Below are positions 45,194-57,789 of a stretch of DNA of 64,000 bases, piece after piece. Source of the DNA: Bathynomus jamesi (taxonomy: Eukaryota; Arthropoda; Malacostraca; Isopoda; Cirolanidae). Both the position numbers and the translations under genes were made by a program. The notes under the pieces were generated by a model, which saw only the letters and a program-made list of their open reading frames with translations, was not told where the DNA came from and ran no database searches. The stretch covers positions 1-64,000 of the forward strand of contig JAJOZX010009098.1 in NCBI GenBank assembly GCA_023014485.1, written 5' to 3'. Numbering within the stretch: the stretch's first letter is position 1; each line of letters starts with the position of its first letter.

Positions 45194-45646
45194 ACACACA
45201 AATATTTTAGGAACTTACCAAAAGATATATTGTATAAAATAATGAAAAAGTAGCATTTCCATCCTGTAATAAAGGTACATCTATATAGAAACACTTAAAG
45301 CGTAGACGACACTGATCCCCCACAAGGAAAAAGAAAAAATTATTCCAAGGCTTTTCGTGTATTCAGAAGTACACCTCGTCAGGGAATGATTATCTCTTTT
45401 GTGTGGTAATTTCATTGAGATTATTCAAGCTCATATTTATGGCCTACATTATCTATAAGATCTGTGGCACGTGGAACACACAGCCTTCAGAAGATGTGAA
45501 CAGTTCCTCTGTGGATCAGTTCAAGTAAAGGATAGATTGAATCTTGCACACTATTTGAAGGTGTAGGAATTTTTCCTTGGCGCCCGCTGCTAGTAACAAC
45601 TCCACGGTATGAAAGCATTGCATTTTGAGGTACTTTTTGTCCTTGT

Positions 45647-45650
<4 letters not shown>

Positions 45651-45693
<43 letters not shown>
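45651..45693. repeat. (CT)n microsatellite, left arm
   Basis: Uninterrupted CT run. The right-arm counterpart (GA at 50631-50680) has an interruption and a different length; the pair 45165-45188 and 54146-54192 also differs in length. Confidence 0.95.
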
Positions 45694-45698
<5 letters not shown>

Positions 45699-45704
45699 AA
45701 GACG

Positions 45705-45880
45705 CTGGAAATTGTGGAAGACATGTCCCAAAAATACATCAAAGGGGGAAAGAGAAGCAGGTTCGAGAGACAAAAGAGGTCACTGTTGAAAATCCCAACA
45801 TACAGTGGATCGATACATATGAAATCATTGTGGAAGGAGCAAAGTATGTTAATACCATTCGTACTAATGGTTTTATGGTA
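45705..45880 (+). pseudogene. Relic of the conserved Polinton protein, left arm
   Basis: A frame containing IQW-DT-EIIVEG-K matches the same block of the 3485-4159 gene, and the nucleotide match (GAAATCATTGTGGAAGGA) is clear. Mirrored on the minus strand at 50440-50610. The upstream (DMSQKYIKGGKRSRFERQKR) part is not matched in copy 1. Confidence 0.65.
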
Positions 45881-46229
45881 TATTTTTAATTATATATATA
45901 TATATAGAGTATATAGGGTGAATTTAGCAACTAAATACATGAAATAAATATATGATGCAAACCCGCGAGGAAAAAGAAAAATATGCAATAATGAAGCTTA
46001 AATAGTATGCAACATGGTGCTTAACCCTTTCTACGTCACACTCCGCGCCCAGATGATGTAGTGATCCATGGTTCGGGTGCCAGGTAAAGATGTAGCCCCT
46101 CCGTCATATGACTTTAGATGTTGCATTGAGGCTATTCTTTATTATTTTCAGAGCTCCGAAATCTTGCATAATTACGTATTATACTCGTGTTTTTCAGTTT
46201 TTGCGTACAATGTTTATGATCTTTAATTC

Positions 46230-46295
<66 letters not shown>

Positions 46296-47076
46296 CTTTT
46301 ATATTTTTATTTTATATTCAGATTTAACCAGATACACTGTTGATTTGCGTGAAATTTCCATTTTATTTTGAAAGTGCAATTTAAAAATATAGAACGAAAG
46401 GGAAATAATATCATATTTAATTTTTTATTTTTATTGAATAGATAATGTAAAAATACCCCCAACTATAATATCGGATCAAAACATTATTGAAATAACAACC
46501 AATATAAAAACAACAAGAAAGGAAAGAGCACGTACAACAGAAAGAAGCAAATTTGAAATTTTTAATTTTCACACCAAAGGGATAAACTGGGAAGATGCTG
46601 CATCCAGCATGGAAGTAATAGAATGGAAATACATCTTCGTGGCCAAGTCAACGGAAGAGATGATAATGACCTTAGAGGAGAAGACGCTAGAAATTGTGAT
46701 TAATTTGGCCCTTATGCTTTAGGCTTTACTGGGTTCCCATTAAAAGTGAACAGCTAGCTGTTATTAATTAATAATAATAAATAAATAAATAAGTAAATAA
46801 GTATTATTAATAGTTAAAACATGTATTAATCTTAAATTATCACTAGTGACATGACAAATACAATGTCGCCTTTGAGGGCGCTATAACAATACCATACAAA
46901 GAAACCAATATTATACATGAGAGATAAGAACGGAACAATCCCAAGAAATGTGTTTTTAATACTAGATTAATACTAGTTACCTTAAAATCTGGTGATACAG
47001 TACTTTTCCATCTTACAAACATGGTGAGCTCTGTATATCAGAGTGCAAATAACCTAAGTATATAATTAGGAACCCC

Positions 47077-47400
47077 TCAACACAAGAGTTTCTTGAAAAG
47101 TTTGTGATGGTTGACTCTATCAACTGCTTTTGATGCATCCAAAAAACAGGAATATACATTGCTAGTTGTCATCTTGTACTTTAGGATGGCTTCCTTTAGC
47201 ATATAAATACAAATGTCAGTACCATGTTTCAATCTAAAGCCAAACTGAATGTCATAAGTCTTCAAGCATGTGCTTATCCTATTATAAATGACATATTCTA
47301 ACACCTTAGAAAGTATACTGGCAAGTGCTACTGGTCTATAATTATTCTTTTCGCAGATACTACCACCCTTATTTTAAACAACTGGCAACAAGTTAAAACT
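47077..47400 (-). pseudogene. Non-LTR reverse transcriptase fragment in spacer
   Basis: The minus strand reads GGSICEKNNYRPVALASILSK, VLEYVIYNRI, FGFRLKHGTDICIYMLKEAI and CFLDASKAVDRVNH, the fingers/palm start of a CR1-like reverse transcriptase; the first catalytic Asp lies in FLDASKAVD. Both ends of the gene are missing. A different family from the LINE in the SORD intron. Confidence 0.85.
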
Positions 47401-47663
47401 AATACAAAGATATGAAACATTACTGATAACCTTCTTCCTATGAACCAGCCAGATTTAACATCTCAACTGCTTCATTTACCATTTTATCTGATAGTTGTAT
47501 AATCTCTCGTATATCCATCAAATATGAATAATTCAGAAGTTTCGGAACAGAGTAATGTACCTTCATCAGTTAAATCCAGTTCATTGTCAACACAAAGAAA
47601 AAGCTGCTCAAAAATTCTGAGAGTAATCATAACATTGAAAGTGACTTTGTTAGTGATGCTAGA

Positions 47664-47948
47664 AACAGCGTTCACAAAAGTGAAGACGAGTTAAAAATCG
47701 TGAACCAAAGGTGGAATAATGAAATTGGAAAAGATTGGGTTGCAACAACGCCACCAAATGTAAAATTCTGTGATAATGTTCTAACTTATCCCGTTGTTGA
47801 TTGCTGTAGAAGGGGCCCTTGGGAAGAGTGCGCTCGGGACAGATTAAGATTTCAGAGACGAATTGAGGAAACTGAATCTAGTTTAAACCCTATATTAAAT
47901 CATGAACATCGGCGAAAAGTATTTAATAGATTGCAATCTTTAAAGTAA
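47664..47948 (+). CDS. Unassigned frame in spacer
   Basis: The open frame runs from about 47595; the first Met is at 47700. It reads MNQRWNNEIGKDWVATTPPN, VVDCCRRGPWEECARDRLRF and HEHRRKVFNRLQSLK. It has no recognised domain. Composition is less AT-driven than its surroundings, which is why it is listed, but it may be part of a decayed transposon. Confidence 0.3.
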   Translation, partial: NSVHKSEDELKIVNQRWNNEIGKDWVATTPPNVKFCDNVLTYPVVDCCRRGPWEECARDRLRFQRRIEETESSLNPILNHEHRRKVFNRLQSLK

Positions 47949-48716
47949 TGGGTTGCTGTTGTTTGTGATCATCAAATCTATGCAGTTGTTTTTCTTGTGT
48001 TTTCTGTTATTTCTTGTGTTAACATAATTTCATCAGCCAGAGCTATTAGCAATATATATGTCAATCTGAAGAAGTTACACTAATGTTACACATTGAATTC
48101 ATTGTTACAAAAGCGTTTCGTTCAAGTGCCTAACTAACATACAATTTATAGGTAAAATTTAGCAGGGATAGGATTTAACTCAAGAATTGAATAATATAAA
48201 AGTGGGGTTTGTAAGAGAAGACCTGCTCTCTCCTTCATCAGCTCAATACTCCTCTAAAGAAACTTAGTTTCTTTCATTTGAGAATAAAGTTATCACAGTA
48301 AGAATTAATTTCTAAGTCCTATCCTTTAAAAGACAACATTAATAAATAGGACTGAAAACCTTAAGGACCACAGAGTGTAGAGCTTTCAGATAACAGAGCT
48401 CGAAAGATGAAGAACTATCAAACCTCAAATAAGTAATTGATTTTAATACATAACAAAAAAAAAAAGTTTTAAAGTATGTAAGCTTAATACGAGGAAGCTG
48501 ACTCTAGCTTGTCAACGGTAATATTAGATGAAAAATATATTGACGAAATTAATTAATTCTACATGCATTTTCTATTCAATAAAAATTAAAAATTAATTAT
48601 GATATTATTTCCCCTTCGTTGTATATTTTAAATTACAATTTTCAAAACAAAATGGAAATTTCACACAAATCAACAGTGTATCCGGTTAAATCTGTATATA
48701 TAAATAAAAATATAAA

Positions 48717-48823
<107 letters not shown>

Positions 48824-49094
48824 GAGGGTATTAAAGATCATAAACATTGTACGGAAAAACTGAAAAACACGAGTATAATATGTAATTATGCAAGAGTTCG
48901 GAGATCTGAAAATAATAAGGAATAGCTTCAATGCAACATCTAAAATCATATGACGGAGGGGCTACATCTTTACCTGGCACCCGAACCATGGGTCACTACA
49001 TCATCTGGGAGCGGAGTGTGACGTAGAAATGGCTAGGCGCCATGTTGCATGCTACTTAAGCTTCATTATTGCATATTTTTCTTTTTCCTCGCGG

Positions 49095-50430
49095 GTTTGC
49101 CTCATAAGGGGTTCCAAAAAAACTTACCCCCCATTTGCAGCTTACATATTTACTTATATCGAAATAGTTTTCAGTGATTATAAGAATATATAAAATTATT
49201 TATTTATTGCAGGTATTAAAATTACTCTAGCTGATAAAGTGATAATATAATGGCTTCTCAATTAATTGGTGATTCGGAGAGGCAACGTGTTATAGATCGC
49301 ATACGAGCAATAACATTTCGGGAAGCTCGTGATGCTGGAGCGACCTTTATAACACGTTCATGGGTTGCCAAAAAGTTGCGAAGAAGTGAGGACTTCGTCA
49401 AAAGAAATTGGAATAAAACTTTGGATGAATGTGAAATGGATACAACCAAATCTGGGCGCCCAAATTTGCCACTCTCTCAGGAAACAAAGGACATCATTGA
49501 AAGCGGTACGCGTAAGCGGAAAAACAGCTATGCTAAACTTTCTAGAGAGATCGAAGTGTTGAGAGGAAAGATCGTTAGTGGTGAGATCATTCGACTGTAC
49601 CGTCATAGGCAAGGTTTAAAGCCTTGGCATGAACTTCCAAAGCCAAGAAAAACTCAACTTAACATCGATGACAGAATGTGGTTTGCCCATTATCTTGAAG
49701 ATTGGGATGTGGATGATTTCATGCATTTAGCTGTCTCCGATGAATTTTTTGTTTACGTAACACGTCGGCCTAACTACCAAAATGATCGAGTGTGGGCCAC
49801 AACAGATAAAATTGATGACAATGAACATTATCGCGAATTATTAAAAGGTCCAGACTGTGTTGGTGTGTTTGTTTTGTTCACTGCAAAGAAGCTCATGTGG
49901 GTGCTGAAGCCAAATGGTCAGAGTTGGGATGGACAGTATTTTCGTGATATTATTCCATCCCAGCATGTCATTCCTTTTCTAAGAAACCCAAACAATGTTA
50001 TGGATGTCGATCAGGTCACACTTCTGCACGATAAGGCTCCCTGCTTTAAGGCATTAGCCACTCAACAGTTGTTGCGGAACCATGAGATCGATTTCTTTGG
50101 AAATGAAGAATGGCCAGGAAATTCTCCTGACCTGAACGTCTGTGAACACATTGGATCAGTTATAAAGGACAAGGTTGAATGTCTCTTGTTTCAAGAACCT
50201 GCAGCAAATCGATTTTCGAAAGATACAATGACGCAACACATTGAAACTGTTTTAGCAAATTTGCGTAACGATCAAGATCTATTCACGTCACTTTTGGCAA
50301 GCTACCCAAAGCGAATTCAGGCTGTCTTGGAAGTCAATGGCGGGAACACCAAGTTCCAATTATTTCTCATTAAATGCAGGATTAAATTCTCTTTTGTAAG
50401 GTATGTTTAGTCTTACTGTACCTCTAATGG
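49095..50430 (+). mobile_element. DD37E Tc1/mariner-type element inserted in right arm
   Basis: The left arm passes directly from the sequence next to GCGGGTTTGC to that next to TAATTAAAAAT(A/G)TACCATAAAACC, whereas the right arm has about 1.3 kb here. About 60 bp of arm sequence is also missing at the site. I could not find clear inverted ends, so the borders are approximate. Confidence 0.75.
49250..50410 (+). CDS. Tc1/mariner-superfamily transposase, DD37E, intact (386 aa)
   Basis: Uninterrupted full-length transposase. The N-terminal helix-turn-helix region has FITRSWVAKKLRRSEDFVKR and GRPNLPLSQETKDII. The catalytic residues are Asp in LAVSDEFFVYV, Asp in VTLLHDKAPCFKA and Glu in NSPDLNVCEHIG, with 37 residues between the second and third, i.e. 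the DD37E group known from mosquitoes and other arthropods. The start MASQLIGDSERQR follows a plausible 5' untranslated segment. All three acidic residues are present and no stop interrupts, the best-preserved coding region among the transposons here. Confidence 0.93.
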   Translation: MASQLIGDSERQRVIDRIRAITFREARDAGATFITRSWVAKKLRRSEDFVKRNWNKTLDECEMDTTKSGRPNLPLSQETKDIIESGTRKRKNSYAKLSREIEVLRGKIVSGEIIRLYRHRQGLKPWHELPKPRKTQLNIDDRMWFAHYLEDWDVDDFMHLAVSDEFFVYVTRRPNYQNDRVWATTDKIDDNEHYRELLKGPDCVGVFVLFTAKKLMWVLKPNGQSWDGQYFRDIIPSQHVIPFLRNPNNVMDVDQVTLLHDKAPCFKALATQQLLRNHEIDFFGNEEWPGNSPDLNVCEHIGSVIKDKVECLLFQEPAANRFSKDTMTQHIETVLANLRNDQDLFTSLLASYPKRIQAVLEVNGGNTKFQLFLIKCRIKFSFVRYV

Positions 50431-50628
50431 TATATAATTAAAAATGTACCATAAAACCATTAGTACGAATGGTATTAACATACTTTGCTCCTTCCACAAT
50501 GATTTCATATGTATCGATCCACTGTATGTTGGGGTTTTCAACAGTGACCTCTTTTGTCTCTCGAACCTGCTTCTCTTTCCCCCCTTGATGTATTCTTGGG
50601 ACATGTCTTCCACAATTTCCAGCGTCTT

Positions 50629-50681
<53 letters not shown>

Positions 50682-50910
50682 TTACAAGGACAAAAAGTAC
50701 CTCAAAATGCAATGCTTCTCATACCGTGGAGTTGTTACTAGCAGCGGGCGCCAAGGAAAAATTCCTACACCTTCAAATAGTGTGCAAGATTCAATCTATT
50801 CTTTACTTGAACTGATCCACAGAGGAACTGTTCACATCTTCTGAGGGCTGTGTGTTCCACGTGCCACAGATCTTATAGATAATGTAGGCCATAAATATGA
50901 GCTTGAATAA

Positions 50911-53900
50911 CACTGGGCAACACGTATTTTATTGAATGATATCTGACACTTGATTCTAGGTAATTTGGGTGCGCTGAATACGAATTTCAACTCGGTTTGG
51001 CTCTATCAGGTCCTGATTCTTGTCGACAGCCTATGTGCCATTTTCCAGATTTTTCAAATTAGGACTAAAAAATTAAGTCATGTGTTAAATTTTTTTTTCA
51101 AGTTTCATGAATACAAGCAGTTCAAACTACAGTAAAATTACATTATAACGATAGAAATGACTTAAAATAAAAAAACAAACAGATATGAAGCTTTCACTGT
51201 GGCAAAAATTTCTTTTGTAAGACTTTCTAGCGTATTTGCTTGTTGATGGCAGGTCTCTTTTCAAGCACCAGCAGTAATCAGCCATCATGTGGGAATCCCA
51301 GTGGCCTTGGTACCGTTCCTCCATAATTTTTATATCTTGGTGGAATCTCTCCCCTTGTTCGTCACTTACATCACCTAAATTACTTGGAAATTGGTCAAGA
51401 TGGCTATTCAAAAAATGCATTTTTATGCTCATATTGCAACCTAACTCTTTGTAGTCCCTTAAAAGTTTTTTTACGATTTCTTCGTAGTTATCTGCCCTAT
51501 AATTGCCTAAAAAGTTTTCTATCAAGTCCACGAATGAGAACCAGCCATTTTTTTCGCGTTCATTCATGACATTAGGAAAATTGCTGTCTTTAATCATTGT
51601 TCTTATTTGTGGACCGTCGAAAATTCCCGCCTTGATTTTTTCATAACTTAAACTTTGAAATTTTGAAGTTATGTATTTGAAACACTCGCCGTTCGTATCT
51701 AAAGCTTTTACATATTGTTTAATGAGGCCTAGTTTTATATGCAGAGGAGGAAATATGATTTTATCTCTGCTCACTAAAGGTGGATTAATTACGTTTTTTT
51801 CTCCGACAGTAAGTGATGTTCGTGCTGGCCAGATTTGTTTGAAATAATGTTCTTCCTTGGCTCTGCTGTCCCATAAGCAAAGGAAGCAGGGATATTTAGT
51901 ATACCCTCCTTGTTGTCCTAGCAGAAAATTAACCATTTTTAAGTCAACACATATGATCCACTCGTGCTCCCTATATTTGATAAGATTTAAAACCTTTCTA
52001 TATGTTCATACTTTTCTTTTAATTTTGTTGAGTGCCCAATCGGTATCGAGCCGTATAGATTGCCATTATGCAACAACACACACTTAAGACTTCTTTTCGA
52101 ACTGTCTAAAAACAAGCGCCAATCATTTGCATCGTAAGACTCAACCCCCATCTTCTTTAACAAACCAACTATGTCGCAGCAATATACTAAACTATCCTCT
52201 GTTCTAAAATATTTAACAAGTTCTTCTTCTCTTTTTCTGTAAAATGAAATGTATGTGTTTGAAGTAAGCAAGTTTTTCTCTTTAAGTCTTGAAGCTAAAA
52301 TTTCCGCAGCCTTTTTTGGCAAATTTAGATCCCTTACAAGATCATTCAACTTGGCCTGGTTAAACTTTTGCGGATCGTTTTGACTTTCAAATACGCTGGG
52401 GTCAAAATCGGTGTCTGACTCCTCAAAGTGCATAACAATATTTTCAGGAACATCTTCAACTAATTCTTGAGTTGGCAGACCCTTAAATTTTGGAATGGGG
52501 ATCTCATTTGAATGTAGCACAGGTCGTATCGCGGTGTCGAAATTTGGGTACTCGATACAATGTTTATTTTTCTTAGTGAAGCCCGAAGTCTTGACAAAGC
52601 AAAGGTAGCAATCGGTCTCGTGGTTGGTAGGCTCTCGCCACACCTGATATGGAAAAAAAATTGTAAAGCGTTAACAAAAGCGACGAGAGACTTGTTTTTA
52701 TGAATTTTATCAAAAGTTATCACCCAAACATTTAACATTTCTATGTGTTTCAACCTTATGCAATATTTGAGATTCTTATAAACATTTTCTGTAAATTTTT
52801 GTTTATGTACCTAAGTTACAATTACATTTAGGTAAGTTACAGTATACTAGTGATTAAATTACGTAGTTTTATGAAATCATAAACTTACCATCGGAACTCC
52901 AAAAGGTATTTTTGAATCCGAACCCTTCGTCCAATGTCGCAGTCTTTCAATGCATATAGTGCAGGCTTTATGTGGAGCCCACGATTTATCTTGGTCCCCC
53001 AGTTTTATGCCAAAATAAGCTAAGTAAGCTCTTTTTACGAAGTCAGTTATATTTGCTCGTTGATGTGGAAGTGTAAAATTTCCACATATATAACAGAAGG
53101 AATCAGGGTTGTTTTTGCATTTGAACTTTCTAGTGCTTGATGACATATTGCTTGATTGTTCTGCCAATTTGTAAAGGTATTTAAAGCCCTTAATTCATAT
53201 AAATTTAAGAAAATCTGAAATATAAACACAAAAATTAGTTTAAATAGGTACTTATTATGAAATAGGTACTTACAATCTATGAAATTAAATTAGAAACACG
53301 GATGAGTAGGTACAATATAAATTACGTCTAATTAAATCAACTATATTAAATCACGATGACAAAATTACTCACTAAATCATATGCCAATTCAAAATTATGT
53401 TAATGCCCAAACTTAATTAACTAACTCAACTGACTGACTGACTGACTGACTGATTGAATTGACTGATTAACTCTGGAAACGAGTCGCTTTTATATATTTT
53501 AGTTGTCCCTCTAGAATACTCTACAGAGAACAGGAACGTTCGAGAAAATTTTAGAATTCTATGATATTTTTAGCTTAATTTACTAATATTAAAATGGGTT
53601 AAAAATGACAAAATTAAAAATATTTTTAGGGTGTTACATATAAAAATATACATAATACAACAATACCATAACAATAGGTACAAATACCTAGATAAAAACC
53701 TAGTTGCATAATGTGTAACTGCAAAAAGACTTAGCGAGTATTGAGAAAAAAACCTTTTTATGAATACGACGAAAGAGGAGGTGTGTTGAGCAAAATCAGG
53801 ACCTGATAGAGCAAAACCGAGTAAAAATTCGTGCTCAGCGCACCCAAATTACCTAGAACTAACTGTCAAATCTAATTCAATAGACAAAAAGTTGAAATTT

Positions 53901-53911
53901 GTTCCCCAGTG
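50911..53911 (-). mobile_element. CACTG-ended DNA transposon (3001 bp), TAA duplication
   Basis: Ends CACTGGG and CCCCAGTG, with inner matching subterminal sequence (GGTAATTTGGGTGCGCTGA and inverse). It is flanked by TAA on both sides; the left arm (inverse of about 45405-45425) shows the unfilled GAATAATCTC. CACTG ends with a 3-bp duplication resemble CMC (EnSpm/Chapaev) elements; the superfamily is inferred, not proven. Confidence 0.93.
51127..53167 (-). pseudogene. Transposon protein of widespread arthropod family, one intron, one frameshift
   Basis: Exon 1 starts MAEQSSNMSSSTRKFK (53167) and has CYICGNF, LGDQDKSWAPHKACTICIER, ending IPFGVPM at a GTAAGT donor near 52890. Exon 2 starts after TATCAG near 52644 with WREPTNHETDCYLCFV, and goes on through a LNDLVRDLNLPKKAAEIL block. 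A one-base shift at about 51990 separates it from the conserved C-terminal half: MVNFLLGQQGGYTKYPCFLC, LPPLHIKLGLIKQ-like HIKLGLIKQYVKALD, KAGIFDGPQIRTM, EQGERFHQDIKIMEERYQGHW and MADYCWCLKRD. I know the family only as an uncharacterised transposon protein common in arthropods. A second copy begins at 63294. Confidence 0.85.
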
Positions 53912-54141
53912 TAATCTCAATGAAATTACCACACAAAAGAGATAATCATTCCCTGACGAGGTGTACTTCTGAATACACGAAAAGCCTTGGAATAATTTTT
54001 TCTTTTTCCTTGTGGGGGATCAGTGTCGTCTACGCTTTAAGTGTTTCTATATAGATGTACCTTTATTACAGGATGGAAATGCTACTTTTTCATTATTTTA
54101 TACAATATATCTTTTGGTAAGTTCCTAAAATATTTGTGTGT

Positions 54142-54145
<4 letters not shown>

Positions 54146-54192
<47 letters not shown>
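54146..54192. repeat. (GA)n microsatellite, right arm
   Basis: About 23 GA units against about 12 CT units at the mirror site 45165-45188. Confidence 0.95.
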
Positions 54193-54195
<3 letters not shown>

Positions 54196-54846
54196 ATTTT
54201 TATTGTCTTACACCGCATTCTCATTTTTTATGGTTGGAATATACATCGTGCATTCACCACTTAAGAAAATATCACAAGATAATCACGCAGGAACAAACTC
54301 CTGTATTATTAACCTGCGTAATCGGGAGTCGATCCCTCGACCTCAGTGTCTTCGCCCTGGTTTATAGGGAAACGGTGATTCACATTGCCTACGTCTCATA
54401 TCCACGCTGTGTACAATTTAAATCATATGCAAATAAAATAGGTTTTTATGTCTACGAATACAGTAGACTAAATGATTAAGTCTATCAATTTGGTGAAAAC
54501 ACAAACGTCTGCTAAGAATGTTAGAATGAAAAGTTATACCCACTAGTCAATAGTTTTAAGTATCAAAATTTTCTCCTTAATTAAAAATTTAGCCTCTTAA
54601 TTATTTTACCTACAATATTGAAAACAGTAACTCGGAGTCGAGAGAGGTTCTCTCTGTGTAGCGATGTTGCTACATAGCTCTGTATTCTCTCAATGATTTA
54701 AGCTAGGTTAGGAGTGTCGTTAAGGCAATGATGGCTTAAGTTGTTTGGTATTCATTATAATTAATATAAAATAAACTTCAAAAAAATGCTATGCAAAATT
54801 GTGTAGAATGTAGATCTAAGTTTAACTAAAATAAACCTTTTTAATT

Positions 54847-54880
<34 letters not shown>

Positions 54881-55729
54881 ATATATATTTGAAATATACT
54901 TGGAGAATGTGAAAATCTATTCGAGAGGAATAAATGAGCTTTCTCTGGATCGCTTAAAATAACGGATGTGGCTTGGAAAATTATCTAAACGGGAGATAAA
55001 ATGCATATTAAGTAACGTTTACTTAAGAACTGAAATTAAAAATATTTCTTTTTCTCTTACACTTATTTACTGTAAGACTCATACAAAGATACGAGAAATG
55101 CAAACCGGTGTGTTACATCTTTCGTTCCGGGTTTTGGGGCGACCAAAACACGAAAAATGCGTTTAAATGTGAGATTAATAGAGGTAAGGTGACATTTCAA
55201 AATAGACGATGTACAAAATGTGTGATATCTCTCGTACCGCGTTGGTACGTTCTTACAAAGATGTAGGTGTCACTGAATATAAATTTTAATGATAATTACA
55301 TGTGATTTTCGTTTTTTCTTTGTGGAGTGTATTTCTTGTATTACTACTTAAATAATTGTTGTGTCCTGGCCGCGTTTAGTTGAGTTTCTTTTTCAAATTT
55401 TCCTTTTCCGATCTATCGAAATCTTAAAAACTATATATACAATGTGTAAACTTCAAGGTCTAAAAAAAAGTAAATAAATAAATATTTTATTTGTGAGGGG
55501 AAACAAATCTTTAATTTAAGGGATTCTAATGTTTAAGATGATGGGTGCTAATGGATCGTTGATCATATTAAACTATAGGCCTATGTGGAATGATACATTT
55601 GGTGCGATGCGCATTTTCCACATGATTATAAGAATTATAAGAAGTTTACGTTTTTAAAATGCGCTTGTAACAATGTGCTGAATTAGGAATCAGTTTCTCA
55701 ATCCTCGTGTTTATTCGAGAATTAGAGCA

Positions 55730-55740
55730 CTATATATATA

Positions 55741-55786
<46 letters not shown>
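55730..55786. repeat. (TA)n microsatellite, right arm
   Basis: Two TA blocks; the left-arm counterpart at 43600-43624 is shorter. Confidence 0.95.
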
Positions 55787-55790
<4 letters not shown>

Positions 55791-56387
55791 TCTGTATGAA
55801 ATTATGTGGTCTTTACAACGAAAAGAAGTGTTATTGTTACAGTTTAGATCTTGCGGCTATAGGTTTAAATGTATTGCTTAAAACATCAGATGCGTTATTT
55901 AGAATAGGGTATTTTTTCTTTTTTAATCATCATAGACGTTAGCCCTAAAATGCTTGAACTAATGACCTAGATTTAGTAGCCGTGAGAGAGGTCCTCATTC
56001 CAGACAGTGTGTGTGTGTGTGTGTGTGTGAGTATGTGTGTGTGTGTGTGTGTGTGTACCTTTTTACTTCGTAATTTATCGAGAATTAATTTTATCTGGAA
56101 ACAAGGATTTTCGTATCTTAGAATAAAAAGAGAATTAAAAAATTAATTAACACTTTGTTTCCCCCATAATAATAACAATAATTATAATAATAACCACGGG
56201 AATCTCTGTCGGGTTCTTATAATTTTCGTACAATTTTTTCGTTGGGTGAGCAATCAATAAGTATGATTGTAATTGCGGAGGCAGCCACGGATCAATTTGA
56301 AAATTTCCCCTCACCGTCCTTCCTGAGGTCCCCCCAAAACCCTGTACCCCTGTTGTGCGCTTGCTATTCTGATGATGATGTACCATC

Positions 56388-56455
56388 GATCGGTGGCTAG
56401 CATCGCTGACTATGAATCAGCCTGTTCCGGGTTCGAGACCCTGCGAAGGCTAGCA
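56388..56455 (+). repeat. tRNA-like/SINE-like module, right arm
   Basis: Mirror of 40141-40207; keeps the anticodon-like hairpin and the B box GGTTCGAGACC. No pairing acceptor stem. Confidence 0.5.
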
Positions 56456-57092
56456 GCGCGCGGTAAACGTTCATTGTTTGGTAGATAAATGGGTACCCGG
56501 ATGACATAGTGATTAAGAATATATTAAAAGTTTTTTCTTATGCCATAAAAGTCGGGGTTACTGTAAAGTTTTCATTTTAATATTAATGTATAATTTAAAG
56601 ATTCTAGTGTATTTCTCGTGGGGCTCGTTTTGCGTCTAAATGAATTCTTAAACTAAATTAAAATGTATAGTCAGTTAATGTACCAGTGTACAATATAAAG
56701 AATCCTGTGTAATTCTTTTATTATCAATGTTGGTATTCGTTTAAATACTTAGTTCTTTTGCCGAGCAACAAAATATGGAGAACGTTTTGCCTGTTTCTTG
56801 TGGATAGTGTAAAGCTTTCGCTGTTAACTACAATGTTTAGACACAGAGTAATGACAAATGTAGATGATCGTAACTTACTTACTAATTATTATTATAACCT
56901 AAATTTGTAAAAAGTTTAAAAAATTACTAATTGGAATTGAGAAAATTAAATAGGGGTAAATGAAGTGGAAACATTAAGACTGAAAATCTTCTGTACAAGT
57001 AATAAGTTTCGATTGAATGCTTGTTTGCATGCCCTCGTGCTTCTGTATTGAGTATTTTATGAGTTTTGCTTTGTAATTGTAATTGGATTATT

Positions 57093-57380
57093 TTATCTCT
57101 GCTCTTTATTGAAGTTATAATTCCTACAAAACATGGGCTCGACAACGTAGATAGAGATAGATTTTCCATCGTTCAGTAACAGAGCGAGTACCCGCCCAAC
57201 TCGGGAGCCATCAATACCTGAGCGATTCATTGCCTCATCGTCAGAGTCAGACACTGTGCGGTTAAGATAACGGGAAGGCTTACAGGATATTACCCTTAAT
57301 TCGACGGAATTATAAATCATTTTCTTGTTCCGGTAAGTGGTAAACCTGCATTGTTCATTATCAGCCACTGTATACTTCAA
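57093..57380 (-). CDS. Small frame conserved between arms (95 aa)
   Basis: Reads MKYTVADNEQCRFTTYR, VSDSDDEAMNRSGIDGSR, VGRVLALLLNDGKSISIY and VVEPMFCRNYNFNKEQR. The left arm at about 39200-39500 keeps the last 55 residues with two substitutions but has stops in the first part. No family recognised and not seen in copy 1. It could be an extra Polinton gene or a fragment of something captured. Confidence 0.4.
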   Translation of the reverse strand: MKYTVADNEQCRFTTYRNKKMIYNSVELRVISCKPSRYLNRTVSDSDDEAMNRSGIDGSRVGRVLALLLNDGKSISIYVVEPMFCRNYNFNKEQR

Positions 57381-57789
57381 GCAGCGTGCGAGTTATGTAT
57401 CGAAAAAAGAGTTCCGTAAAAGAACTTGTGCTGGCGTGAGAGATTTATTGTTATAAAGATAACATGGGAACCAATCCGAGTTTTTTGAGAGCGTTTTCTT
57501 CAACGGTTACAACAATAAAAAGTAGAAAAATTGGCTGGTAGATAAATGGGCACCTTGGTTCTTCGGAAGAATAAAGATTTTAGGTGGTATGACTTTATAT
57601 TCTATAGAATAATCCATGATTTATTGTAAATTGTCATTCGAAAAGTCGTTCGATATTTAAATCATACCCTGAAAGTTGTTTTTACATTTTACATATAATT
57701 ATCATTTTTAATAACGAATGCGAACTAAAATGAATAACATTCAAATTAACAGTGGTTAATTGAAAAGTCTGATGTTACTATACTTTTAA

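Larger units (their letters stand above)
37825..46445 (-). repeat. Left arm of giant inverted repeat (Polinton copy 2)
   Basis: Inverse complement of 48565-62859. Anchors: G-rich terminal modules (37835-38090), GGAGTCAGACGCATTATG (38108), terminal arrays, ORF D relic, tRNA-like segment (40141-40207), a 79-residue frame at 40208-40444 matching the minus strand at 56147-56386, 44191-44391 matching 54966-55166, 44876-45294 matching 54041-54479, and the conserved-protein relic near 45800. It carries a hAT insertion that the right arm lacks. It lacks the last 100 bp or so of the terminus and about 560 bp present at 57570-58130. Confidence 0.93.
46446..48564. other. Central spacer of the inverted repeat
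   Basis: About 2.1 kb present once, between the arms. It holds a LINE reverse-transcriptase fragment on the minus strand, an unassigned plus-strand frame, and otherwise AT-rich sequence. Confidence 0.8.

Noticed and set aside
48170..48360. A solo LTR
   Set aside because: A TATAAAA-like box and AATAAA are spaced like an LTR, but there are no TG/CA ends, no duplication and no second copy.
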